Shown one piece after another: positions 14,130-22,491 of a stretch of 39,793 nt of DNA; the first letter of the stretch is position 1, and every line of letters starts with the position of its first letter. The position numbers were made by a program, and so were the translations under genes. A model generated the notes under the pieces. That model ran no database searches and was not told the DNA's origin. It saw only the letters and a list, made by a program, of their open reading frames with translations. The DNA comes from DASRCB01 sp035653295 (GTDB lineage Bacteria > Acidobacteriota > Terriglobia > Bryobacterales > Bryobacteraceae), in the NCBI GenBank assembly GCA_035653295.1, contig DASRCB010000305.1:1-39793 (forward strand), written 5' to 3'.

Positions 14130-16379
14130 TCAGCCGCGCCGCATTTCCCCTTTCAGATCCCGGAGCACCTGCTCCCGCTGTTCGCTTTCCAGCTCTTTCT
14201 CCAGGCGCTTGAGCGCCACGCCGACAACATCGCGGTGATGCAGCTTCGAGCCGACGCCCTCGGTTTCCGACAGCCGCAGCCAAAGGTCGTGCAGGCGGCC
14301 GACGTCCTCCGGCCACAGCCGCGGCGGATGCGGACCGAGGTTGACGAACACCGACGGCCGGTCGGGACTGATCACTTCCAGGGAAAAGGCATGCCGCGGC
14401 TCGGGTAGCCGCTCCCAGGCGAGGCCGATCTGCCGGGCCAGTTCATCGGAGGGCATGCGTGGGGATACTCCGGTGACGAGGCGGCTGGCCTTCACTTTGG
14501 CCGCGGCCTGCACCATGGCGTCGAAGGGATTGACGGCGGGGACGACCAGCAGTTCCACGGGTTTTCCCTGCTTCTCCGCCATTTCCACAACGTGGCTGAA
14601 CAGCGCCTTCTCGTAATCGGAGAAGATCTGCTCATCGGCCAGATCGTACTCACCGGCGCCGGCGGACAGGGTTCGAACGGTCATCACCACGATGTCATGC
14701 CGGCGCAGGTTGGTCTTCTCCAGAACCTGGCGGAGGTGGTCCATGCGGTGGTAATCGCGAACGGCGACCAGCACACAACCTGGCCTGGCGTGAATGGTTT
14801 CGGCGCTGATCTGCGGCTGATGATCGAGGTTGAACTCTTCCAGCGGCTTCTCGTGAGCTGCTTCCTTCTTCCTCCGAACATTGATGTGTTCGGAGACGGT
14901 GAACACAAGGAAGAGGATGATGGTGAAGGCGACGCCGTAGATGGTGGCGTACTCCTTCGAGAACAAGTTGGCGATGGCGACCATGCCCAGAATGAGCGTG
15001 GTTACGCCGAGGCCGATGGGCAGTTCGAAATTGCCCAGCTTCAGGTTGAGCGGGAACTTGTATTCCTGATCGCTACGCTGATACCGCAGCGCGAGAACGC
15101 CCAGTGACTTAAGGAAGAAGCTCCATACGACGCCGAACGCGTAAGCCTCGCCCAGCAGGTACATATCGCCCCGGCTCATAACGATAATGGCGATCTGGAG
15201 CAGCGCGATGACGTTGATGATCCGGTAGGTGGTGCCGAATTTGCGCTGTGGCTTGCGGAACCAGTCGAGCAGGACGCCATCTTCGGCCACGCGGTTCAGC
15301 ACGCCATTGGCGCCGATGATTGATGTATTTACTGCGCCGGAGAGGATCAGAACGCCGACGATGACCACGAAGACGTGGAACAAGAGGCGCAGCAGCTGCG
15401 GCCCTGCCAGATTCATGGCGAGGCCACCGAGGAGGTTGGCCGCGTACTCGGTGCGAATCTTCTCGGGGTCCAGGATCATGGCCGCGAGCACCGTGATGAC
15501 GCCGGTGCAGATGACCGCGTACCAGCAGACGATGTTGGCGCAGAACTTCAGGTTCCGGAGCTTGGGATACGCAATTTCGCGATATACCTGGGCCAGCGTT
15601 TCGAAGCCGCTCATGGACAGCAGCGCGTGGCCGAACGCCACGATGCAGGCGATGGTCGGGATCTGAATCCAGAAGGTGCCCTTGAACCAGCCGAGGGAGG
15701 AGTCATTGAACTGCAGGTTGCGCGGCAGCGGCGCCGGGGGCAGATGCACTTTCCCGGGGTCCAGCAGCATTGTCAGCGGGCACCACAACAGCAGCATCAC
15801 CACCATGACGGTGGTGATCTGCATGATGCGCAACGCCTTGCCGCTCGATTCGTGCACGCCTTTGATGTTCTGCCACCAGAAGTAGATGGTGACGCCGACG
15901 GCGAAAAACGCGGCGAAGTGATTGGGGTCGAGGTGATAGCTCTCGTGGACCATGTCCGCCATTTCGTTCAGCAGGCGGCCGAGATACTGTCCCGCGCTGA
16001 CGACGCTGATGGGCCCGGTAAGCAGATAGTCGAACACCAGCGCCGACACGGAGAGACGGGCCATGATGCGGCCCATGCTGTCGCGGACGACCACGTACAC
16101 GCCGCCACGCACGAACATGCTGCAGCTTTCCATGTAGACCGAGCGCACGGCGAAGCTGAAGAGCATGACCCCGAGGACAAACCACGGAGCGGAGGCGCCG
16201 ATGGCCTGTTCCGCGATACCGCCGGCGTAGAAGCAGGAGGAGGCGAGATCGCTCAAGACAATCGCAGCGCCGCGCCAGAAACTGATGAAGGAAAGCGCTA
16301 CGGTTGTGGCCACAACCACCTTGGCGGTTGTGTTCGATTTCGGGAGGGCCTGGTTGACGCCGACGGTGTCAGAAGCCAT
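14130..16379 (-). CDS. APC-superfamily permease with C-terminal USP-like cytoplasmic domain
   Basis: 749 residues, ATG 16379. Residues about 18-510 carry roughly 12-14 hydrophobic helices of the amino acid-polyamine-organocation type, starting with VVVATTVALSFISFWRGAA. From about residue 525 a soluble domain begins GCVLVAVRDYHRMDHLRQVL and contains RLVTGVSP, resembling a universal-stress-protein alpha/beta fold. The last 60 residues are charged and helical (RLEKELESEQREQVLRDLKG). The family includes amino-acid permeases and some KUP-like uptake proteins; the substrate is unknown. The tail may sense nucleotide or regulate transport, by analogy with other USP-tailed carriers. Divergent from the CCA gene with a 38-base gap; convergent with the zinc-ribbon gene. 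Confidence 0.85.
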   Translation of the reverse strand: MASDTVGVNQALPKSNTTAKVVVATTVALSFISFWRGAAIVLSDLASSCFYAGGIAEQAIGASAPWFVLGVMLFSFAVRSVYMESCSMFVRGGVYVVVRDSMGRIMARLSVSALVFDYLLTGPISVVSAGQYLGRLLNEMADMVHESYHLDPNHFAAFFAVGVTIYFWWQNIKGVHESSGKALRIMQITTVMVVMLLLWCPLTMLLDPGKVHLPPAPLPRNLQFNDSSLGWFKGTFWIQIPTIACIVAFGHALLSMSGFETLAQVYREIAYPKLRNLKFCANIVCWYAVICTGVITVLAAMILDPEKIRTEYAANLLGGLAMNLAGPQLLRLLFHVFVVIVGVLILSGAVNTSIIGANGVLNRVAEDGVLLDWFRKPQRKFGTTYRIINVIALLQIAIIVMSRGDMYLLGEAYAFGVVWSFFLKSLGVLALRYQRSDQEYKFPLNLKLGNFELPIGLGVTTLILGMVAIANLFSKEYATIYGVAFTIILFLVFTVSEHINVRRKKEAAHEKPLEEFNLDHQPQISAETIHARPGCVLVAVRDYHRMDHLRQVLEKTNLRRHDIVVMTVRTLSAGAGEYDLADEQIFSDYEKALFSHVVEMAEKQGKPVELLVVPAVNPFDAMVQAAAKVKASRLVTGVSPRMPSDELARQIGLAWERLPEPRHAFSLEVISPDRPSVFVNLGPHPPRLWPEDVGRLHDLWLRLSETEGVGSKLHHRDVVGVALKRLEKELESEQREQVLRDLKGEMRRG

Positions 16380-16402
16380 TCGGAGAGCGCATTACTCACT
16401 GC

Positions 16403-16408
16403 TATTCT
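16403..16408 (+). promoter_or_regulatory. Possible -10 hexamer for the CCA-adding enzyme gene
   Basis: TATTCT, 9 bases before ATG 16418 in a 38-base divergent gap. Like the TATAAT at 13724-13729 it sits very close to the start codon. No clear -35. Confidence 0.3.
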
Positions 16409-16417
16409 ACTAGTCGC

Positions 16418-17761
16418 ATGGCCGGCAGCGCGGCGCTGGCGCGCTCCATCGTCTCCACTCTCCGGGCGCACGGCTTCCAGGGATGGTTCGTGGGCGGCTG
16501 CGTGCGGGATGCGCTGCTCGGCCGCGACCCCAAAGATTACGACGTTTCCACCGACGCCCGTCCGGACCAGGTGCTGGCGCTGTGGCCGCGGGCCCAGCAG
16601 GTGGGAGCGAAGTTTGGGGTCGTGCTGGTGACGGACGGCGGCGAGTCCGTTGAGGTAGTTACGTTTCGCAGTGACGAAGCGTACCACGATGGCCGCCACC
16701 CCGAGGGTGTCCGTTTCGAAACGGATCCGCGCCAGGACGTCCTGCGCCGGGACTTCACCATCAACGCGCTGATGCGCGACCCGTTCAGCGGCGAGGTGAT
16801 CGACTATACCGGCGGCCGGCAGGATCTCGAGCGGGGCCTGATACGAGCCATTGGCGATCCGGCAGCGCGTTTCGAGGAGGACCATCTGCGCATGCTGCGG
16901 GCGGTCCGCTTCGCCGCCCGATTCAGGTTCACCATCGAGCCGGCGACTCTGGCGGCGATTCAGGCGCTGCATGGCGAGATCGCGCGGATCTCGCCGGAGC
17001 GGATTCGCGACGAACTATCGCGCATCCTCACCGAGGGCGGGGCGCGGCGGGGCTTCGAACTGCTGGACGAATCCGGCCTGCTGACGGATATCCTGCCGGA
17101 AGTCGCGGCCATGAAAGGCGTTCAGCAGCCGCCGGAGTATCACCCCGAAGGTGACGTGTGGACGCACACGCTCATGATGCTGGAACGCGTGCCGCCAGAT
17201 CCTCCGCTAACGCTGTCGTGGGGCGTGCTCCTGCACGATGTGGGGAAGCCGCCCACGTTCCGCATCGCCGAGCGGATTCGATTCGACGGGCACGTGGAGG
17301 CGGGCGTCCGAATGACGCACGACATCCTGTGCCGGCTGCACTACTCCAATGCGGAAGTGGAGCAGGTGCAGGCGCTGGTGGCAAATCACATGCGCTTCGC
17401 CGAGGTCTTCAACATGCGCGAGAGCACGGTGAAGCGTTTCCTGCGGCTGCCGCATTTCGAGCAGCATCTGGAGCTGAATCGCCTGGACTGTCTGTGCAGC
17501 AACGGCATGCTGGCGTCGTATGAGTACATGAAAGACCGCTTCGAGCACGCGCCGGAGGAAGAGCTGCGCCCACCGAGGCTGGTGAGCGGGCGGGATCTGA
17601 TCGCCGCCGGCTATCGCCCCGGCCCGCAGTTCAGCCGCATGCTGGAGCTGGCCGAGGATGCGCAACTGGAAGGACGGATTGGTTCGAGAGAGCAGGGGCT
17701 GGAACTGGTGGCGGCGGAGTTCGGGCGACCGAAGACAGAATCAGCCGCGGATGAACAGTGA
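16418..17761 (+). CDS. CCA tRNA nucleotidyltransferase / poly(A) polymerase family, with HD domain
   Basis: 447 residues. The nucleotidyltransferase head has FVGGCVRDALLG (residues 24-35) and the metal-binding D40-Y-D42 pair. Then come RRDFTINALM and the RNA-binding neck motif FEEDHLRMLRAVRFAARF. A C-terminal HD domain carries LLHDVGKP (H273, D274) with further His residues (VWTHTLMML; LVANHMRF). CCA-adding enzymes of this class build or repair the 3'-CCA of tRNA, and the HD part gives phosphohydrolase activity in some members. A split A-adding/CC-adding function is possible, since many Acidobacteriota-like lineages carry more than one enzyme of this family; sequence reading cannot decide. 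The stop overlaps a possible GTG of the next gene. Confidence 0.93.
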   Translation: MAGSAALARSIVSTLRAHGFQGWFVGGCVRDALLGRDPKDYDVSTDARPDQVLALWPRAQQVGAKFGVVLVTDGGESVEVVTFRSDEAYHDGRHPEGVRFETDPRQDVLRRDFTINALMRDPFSGEVIDYTGGRQDLERGLIRAIGDPAARFEEDHLRMLRAVRFAARFRFTIEPATLAAIQALHGEIARISPERIRDELSRILTEGGARRGFELLDESGLLTDILPEVAAMKGVQQPPEYHPEGDVWTHTLMMLERVPPDPPLTLSWGVLLHDVGKPPTFRIAERIRFDGHVEAGVRMTHDILCRLHYSNAEVEQVQALVANHMRFAEVFNMRESTVKRFLRLPHFEQHLELNRLDCLCSNGMLASYEYMKDRFEHAPEEELRPPRLVSGRDLIAAGYRPGPQFSRMLELAEDAQLEGRIGSREQGLELVAAEFGRPKTESAADEQ

Positions 17762-17811
17762 TGGTGGAAAGCACGCAACGGCGAGCGCCCGGGGGACGTA
17801 TACTCCGCCAG

Positions 17812-18450
17812 ATGCGCATCGCTCTGCTGCTTGCCGTCGCCGTTGGCGCGTACGCAGCCGAGCCTCGCGGGGCGCCCGCGGATTATCCGGTCCATGGCGA
17901 CACTGCTGAGGCCGGTATCGGCGTGGACTACATGGTCCACAGCATACCGACTGAGGAAGGGATGCTGGCCGCGCGCCATTATCTCGTGGTGGATATCGGC
18001 ATCTTTCCGCACAAGGGCAGCGACGCCACCGTCAATGCCGCCAACTTCCAGATGATCGTGAACGGCAAGCCGTTACGAACTCCGGACAGCGCGGGCATGG
18101 TGGCGGCCAGCATCCAATATCCCGACTGGGAACAGAGCCGTCGGCTGGAGGGTCAGGCCGGTCCGGTCCTCATCGGACCGCAGCAGTCGCCTGGCCGTTT
18201 TCCGGGCGACCCGACGACGCCCAGACCGCTGCCGCAACCGGCGCCGGACGAGAACAACGGCGTGGCCACACCCCCGCGACTCTCGATCGATGACCTGGTG
18301 AAGCATGCGACGCTGCCGGAAGGCGCGTTTTCCAGACCGGTCGGCGGGAGTCTTTGTTTCCAGTTCGATGGCAAAGTGAAGAAGATCCGCACGCTCGAAC
18401 TGGTCTGGGAACCTCCCACGGGCCAGCCGGTCACCCTGAAGCTGAAGTAG
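17812..18450 (+). CDS. Secreted protein of unknown function
   Basis: 212 residues from ATG 17812, chosen because it starts directly at a signal peptide (MRIALLLAVAVGAYAAEPRG). The frame is open further upstream to GTG 17758/ATG 17761 (adding MMVESTQRR...), overlapping the CCA gene stop, but that would bury the signal sequence. The mature protein has a beta-type region (residues 50-95, HYLVVDIGIFPHKG... NAANFQMIVNGKPLRTP), a Pro-rich linker about residues 115-150, and a C-terminal segment FQFDGKVKKIRTLELVWEPP. The phrase about a well-defined N-x-F-x-M-x-V-N-G resembles beta-sandwich exported proteins of the DUF4352 kind, but this is only an impression. Followed after 10 bases by the SDR gene. 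Confidence 0.72.
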   Translation: MRIALLLAVAVGAYAAEPRGAPADYPVHGDTAEAGIGVDYMVHSIPTEEGMLAARHYLVVDIGIFPHKGSDATVNAANFQMIVNGKPLRTPDSAGMVAASIQYPDWEQSRRLEGQAGPVLIGPQQSPGRFPGDPTTPRPLPQPAPDENNGVATPPRLSIDDLVKHATLPEGAFSRPVGGSLCFQFDGKVKKIRTLELVWEPPTGQPVTLKLK

Positions 18451-18460
18451 CATCGGAGAG

Positions 18461-19225
18461 ATGCCAACCGAGCAGAAGGACCCATACGGGCGCGTTGCGC
18501 TCATCACCGGCGCGAGCCGCGGGCTGGGCAAGGCCATGGCGCTGGCGCTGGCCTCCGCGGGAGCGAAGCTGGCGGTGGTGGCGCGCGATACCGAACAACT
18601 GCGGACCGTTGCCGGCGAAGCCCGCCAGCGCGGCGCCGAAGCGCAGGACTTCACCGCCGATGTGAGCGACGAGGCGCAGGTGGCGAGGCTCGCGTCCGAC
18701 GTGGTGGCGCGGTTCGGAGCAGTCAACATCCTTATCAACAACGCTGGAATTAACGTACGGAAGAACGTGACCGAATTCACAGCGGATGAGTGGAATCGCG
18801 TCATCCAGACGAATCTGACCGCGCCTTTCCTGCTCTGCCGCGCACTGGTTCCTCATATGAAAGGTCACGGCTACGGCCGGATTATTAATATGACGTCGAT
18901 CATGAGCCACGTGTCGCTGGGCGGCCGCGCGGCGTACTCGGCCAGCAAGGCAGGTTTGCTGGGCATGACGCGCGCGCTGGCGCTGGAACTGGCCGGCGAC
19001 GGCATTACCGCGGTAGGAATCAGCCCGGGCCCATTCGCGACGGAGATGAACCTGCCGCTGCTGAACAACCCCGAGGTGAACCAGCAGTTCGTGTCGAAGA
19101 TTCCGGCCGGCCGCTGGGGCCGCGTGGAAGATATCGGGACGCTGGCCGTGTATCTGTGCTCGGAAGCGGGCGGCTTCATCACGGGAACGGATATCCTTAT
19201 CGACGGGGGCTGGTGCGCGCAGTAA
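18461..19225 (+). CDS. Short-chain dehydrogenase/reductase (SDR, classical)
   Basis: 254 residues; GGAG lies just before ATG 18461. Rossmann NAD(P) motif TGASRGLG (16-23), ARDTEQL after the second strand, NNAG within ILINNAGIN, catalytic Ser in TSIMSH and Y159-S-A-S-K163. The C-terminal SPGPFATEMN and the ending GTDILIDGGW are typical of the FabG/gluconate 5-dehydrogenase-like branch. It reduces a carbonyl or oxidises an alcohol with NAD(P)H; the exact substrate cannot be assigned (3-oxoacyl-ACP reductase and sugar-acid dehydrogenase are both plausible). The Arg after the first Gly motif (ASRG) and ARD suggest NADPH preference, an inference. It precedes the RND operon with a 27-base gap and may be co-transcribed with it. 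Confidence 0.9.
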   Translation: MPTEQKDPYGRVALITGASRGLGKAMALALASAGAKLAVVARDTEQLRTVAGEARQRGAEAQDFTADVSDEAQVARLASDVVARFGAVNILINNAGINVRKNVTEFTADEWNRVIQTNLTAPFLLCRALVPHMKGHGYGRIINMTSIMSHVSLGGRAAYSASKAGLLGMTRALALELAGDGITAVGISPGPFATEMNLPLLNNPEVNQQFVSKIPAGRWGRVEDIGTLAVYLCSEAGGFITGTDILIDGGWCAQ

Positions 19226-19252
19226 AGGCTTCCCGAGGGGTCCTTCCGGGCT

Positions 19253-22200
19253 GTGTGGATTGTAAAGCTGGCGCTGCGGCGCCCTTATACCTTCGTGGTG
19301 ATGGCAGTGCTGATGGCGGTGCTGGGCGCCATCGCGATCGTTTCGATGCCCAAGGATATCTTCCCGAGCATCGACATTCCGGTGATCAGCGTCATCTGGA
19401 GCTATCCCGGGCTGCTGCCGAGCGACATGGCCAACCGCGTGGTCACGGTAAGCGAGCGCGCCATGACCACCACGGTAAACGACATCGAGCACATCGAGTC
19501 GACCTCCTACACGGGGGTCGCGGTGGTGCGCGTCTTCTTCCACCCTAACGTGAAGGTGGAGATGGCGATGGCCCAGATTACGGCTATCGTTCAGACCATC
19601 CTGCGCGCGCTGCCGCCGGGCTTCTTCCCGCCAGGAATCGTCAAGTACGATGCGTCCAGCGTGCCCATTCTGCAGTTGAGCATCGCCAGCAACACCATGC
19701 CCGAGCAGGACCTGTACGACTACGGCCAGAACTTCATTCGCACGCGTCTGGCCACGGTGCAGGGCGCTTCGATACCGCTGCCGTACGGCGGCAAGGTGCG
19801 GACCATCATGGTGGATCTGAATCAGAACGCCATGTATGCCAACGGCCTGTCGGCCACGGACATCTCCAATGCGATGAACCTGCAGAACCTGATTCTGCCG
19901 GCGGGCACGGCCAAGATCGGCGCGCGGGAGTATCAGATTCAGGTGAACAGCAGCCCCGGCCTGGTGTCGCAGCTCAACGATCTGCCGATCAAGACCGTTA
20001 ATGGCGGCACGGTGTTCATCCGCGATGTGGCGCAGGTGCGCGACGGTTTCACGCCGCAGACGAACATCGTGCGCCAGAATGGCCGGCGCGCCGCGCTGCT
20101 GACCGTTCTGAAGAACGGCAAAGCTTCCACGCTGGACATCGTCGCCGCCATCAAGAAGGCGCTGCCCCGAATCCTGGCCGGGCTGCCGAACGACCTGATC
20201 GTGAAGCCGCTGTTCGATCAGTCGCTGTTCGTGCGAGCTTCGATCAACGGGGTGCTGCGGGAGGCGGCAATCGCGGCCGGCCTGACGGGGCTGATGATCC
20301 TGATCTTTCTCGGAAGCTGGCGCAGCACGGTGATCGTCTCTATTTCCATCCCACTGTCGATTTTGACTTCGCTGATCGTGCTCAGCATCATGGGCTACAC
20401 CATTAACGTGATGACGCTGGGCGGGCTGGCGCTGTCGGTGGGCATTCTGGTGGACGACGCCACGGTGGAGATCGAGAACATTCACCGCAATCTGGGGATG
20501 AAGAAGCCGATCGTACGGGCGATTCTGGACGGCGCGCAGCAGATCGCCGTGCCGGCATTCGTCTCGACACTGTCCATCTGCATCGTTTTCGTGCCCGTGT
20601 TCCTGCTGACCGGACCGGCGCGATATCTGTTCACGCCGCTGGCCTTCGCCGTGGTGTTCGCGATGCTGACCTCTTACCTGCTGACGCGAACGCTGGTGCC
20701 GACGATGGCGCACTACATGCTGAAGTCCGAAGTGGACATTTACGCCCGGGGGGAGGACAACATCGATCCGCGCTCGGCCGGACCCATCTGGCGCGTTCAT
20801 CACCGCTTCAATCGGCACTTCGACTCGCTGCGCGATCATTACCGCCGCTGGCTGAACTGGGCGCTCGATCATCGCGCGCCCGTGGGTGCGATCTTTGCGC
20901 TGTTCGTGATCGCCTCGCTGGCGCTCACATTCGTCGTGGGCACGGACTTCTTTCCGTACGTCGACGCCGGTCAGCTGCGGTTGCACGTGCGCGCGCCGGA
21001 GGGCACACGCATCGAGGAGACGGAGCAAATCTTTGGCCAGGTGGATGCCGCCATTCGGCGCTGCCTTGGCCCGGAGAACATCGACACGGTCATTGACAAC
21101 ATCGGGCTGCCGAACAGCGGCATCAACCTGGCGTTCGGCGATGCGGCTGTGATTGGAGCATCGGACGGCGACATCCTCATCGCCCTGAAGGAGCCTGGTC
21201 ATACGCAGGAGTACGAGCGGCGCCTGCGGGTCATGCTGCGCCGCGATTTTCCGGACGAGACGTTCTTCTTTACCGCGGCGAACATGACGAATCAGATCCT
21301 CAACTTCGGTCTGCCCGCGCCGATTGACGTGCAAGTGACCGGCCGGGACGCGGAGGCAAACTATCGGATCGCGCGCGTGCTGCGGGACAAGATCGCCGGC
21401 ATCACCGGAGCCGTGGACGTGTACATTCGCCAGGAGGTGAGCACGCCGGCGCTGAGCATCCTGGTGGACCGGTCCCGCGCCGGTCAGGCAGGGCTGACGC
21501 AGCGCGACGTCGCGAGCAGCCTGCTCATTTCCCTCAGCTCCAGCCTGCAGGTGGCGCCCAATCAGTGGCTGAATCCGAAGAACGGCGTAAACTACAACGT
21601 CTCCGTGCAGACGCCGCAGTACCGCATCGATTCGCTGGATGCGCTGCTGCGCACCCCGATCACGTCGCTGTCGGCCGGGAACGCGGCGGCGACGCAACTG
21701 CTCGATAACGTGGCGGGCGTGCAGCGCGCCAGCACGGTGGCGCTGGTGAACCATTACGACGTGCAGCCGGTGTTCGACATCTACGCCAACACCGACCGCC
21801 GCGATCTCGGCGGCGTTTCGGGGGATGTTCAAAAGACCTTCGGCTCGGTGAAGAAGCTGATGACCAAGGACACGGTGATCAGCATGCGCGGCCAGGTGGA
21901 GACGATGCACAGCTCATTCGTGCGCCTGGGCCTGGGAATCGTGTTCGCCATTCTGCTGGTGTACCTCCTGATGGTGGTCAACTTCCAAAGCTGGCTGGAC
22001 CCGTTCATTATTCTGATGGCGATCCCCGGCGCGTTCGGCGGGATTGTGGGGCTGCTGTTCACGACGCAGACGACGCTGAACGTTCCATCGCTGATGGGCG
22101 CCATCATGGCCATCGGCGTGGCCACGGCGAACAGCATATTGCTGGTGGTGTTCGCCAACGACGAGCGCGCCGCCGGGCGTGACGCGCACGATGCCGCTCT

Positions 22201-22483
22201 TTCGGCCGGTTACACGCGCCTGCGGCCGGTGATCATGACCGCGCTGGCGATGATTATCGGCATGCTGCCGATGGCCTTCGGGATGGGCGAGGGCGGGGAG
22301 CAGAACGCGCCGCTGGCCCGCGCGGTGATCGGCGGGCTGATTGTGGCCACGTTCTCCACGCTGTTCATCGTGCCCATCGTTTACACCTGGCTTCGGAAAG
22401 CGGCGCCGGTCAATATGGATCGCCAGATCGAGGAGGAATACCATCAGCACTACGAAGGCGAGCCTGAGCCGCAGCATGGGTGA
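19253..22483 (+). CDS. RND efflux pump inner-membrane transporter (AcrB/HAE1-type)
   Basis: 1076 residues from GTG 19253, usual size for the family. It begins WIVKLALRRPYTFVVMAVLM (first helix). The proton-relay pair in helix 4 is present as D401-D402 in LSVGILVDDATVEIEN, equivalent to AcrB D407/D408. Two large periplasmic loops and a second helix block (from about residue 885: LGIVFAILLVYLLMVVNFQS) complete the twelve-helix trimer subunit. The C-terminus is a charged tail rich in His and Glu. It drives drug or metabolite export by proton antiport; substrate unknown. The adaptor gene follows 8 bases after the stop and the outer-membrane channel gene after that, so the operon supplies the whole tripartite pump in an unusual order (pump first). 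Confidence 0.95.
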   Translation: MWIVKLALRRPYTFVVMAVLMAVLGAIAIVSMPKDIFPSIDIPVISVIWSYPGLLPSDMANRVVTVSERAMTTTVNDIEHIESTSYTGVAVVRVFFHPNVKVEMAMAQITAIVQTILRALPPGFFPPGIVKYDASSVPILQLSIASNTMPEQDLYDYGQNFIRTRLATVQGASIPLPYGGKVRTIMVDLNQNAMYANGLSATDISNAMNLQNLILPAGTAKIGAREYQIQVNSSPGLVSQLNDLPIKTVNGGTVFIRDVAQVRDGFTPQTNIVRQNGRRAALLTVLKNGKASTLDIVAAIKKALPRILAGLPNDLIVKPLFDQSLFVRASINGVLREAAIAAGLTGLMILIFLGSWRSTVIVSISIPLSILTSLIVLSIMGYTINVMTLGGLALSVGILVDDATVEIENIHRNLGMKKPIVRAILDGAQQIAVPAFVSTLSICIVFVPVFLLTGPARYLFTPLAFAVVFAMLTSYLLTRTLVPTMAHYMLKSEVDIYARGEDNIDPRSAGPIWRVHHRFNRHFDSLRDHYRRWLNWALDHRAPVGAIFALFVIASLALTFVVGTDFFPYVDAGQLRLHVRAPEGTRIEETEQIFGQVDAAIRRCLGPENIDTVIDNIGLPNSGINLAFGDAAVIGASDGDILIALKEPGHTQEYERRLRVMLRRDFPDETFFFTAANMTNQILNFGLPAPIDVQVTGRDAEANYRIARVLRDKIAGITGAVDVYIRQEVSTPALSILVDRSRAGQAGLTQRDVASSLLISLSSSLQVAPNQWLNPKNGVNYNVSVQTPQYRIDSLDALLRTPITSLSAGNAAATQLLDNVAGVQRASTVALVNHYDVQPVFDIYANTDRRDLGGVSGDVQKTFGSVKKLMTKDTVISMRGQVETMHSSFVRLGLGIVFAILLVYLLMVVNFQSWLDPFIILMAIPGAFGGIVGLLFTTQTTLNVPSLMGAIMAIGVATANSILLVVFANDERAAGRDAHDAALSAGYTRLRPVIMTALAMIIGMLPMAFGMGEGGEQNAPLARAVIGGLIVATFSTLFIVPIVYTWLRKAAPVNMDRQIEEEYHQHYEGEPEPQHG

Positions 22484-22491
22484 GCGGAGCG

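Noticed and set aside
18431..21910. An uninterrupted 1159-codon frame on the minus strand
   Set aside because: It is antisense to the RND pump and SDR genes. The translation is rich in His, Arg and Gln with no domain, as expected from the complement of GC-rich codons; the plus strand encodes clear known proteins.
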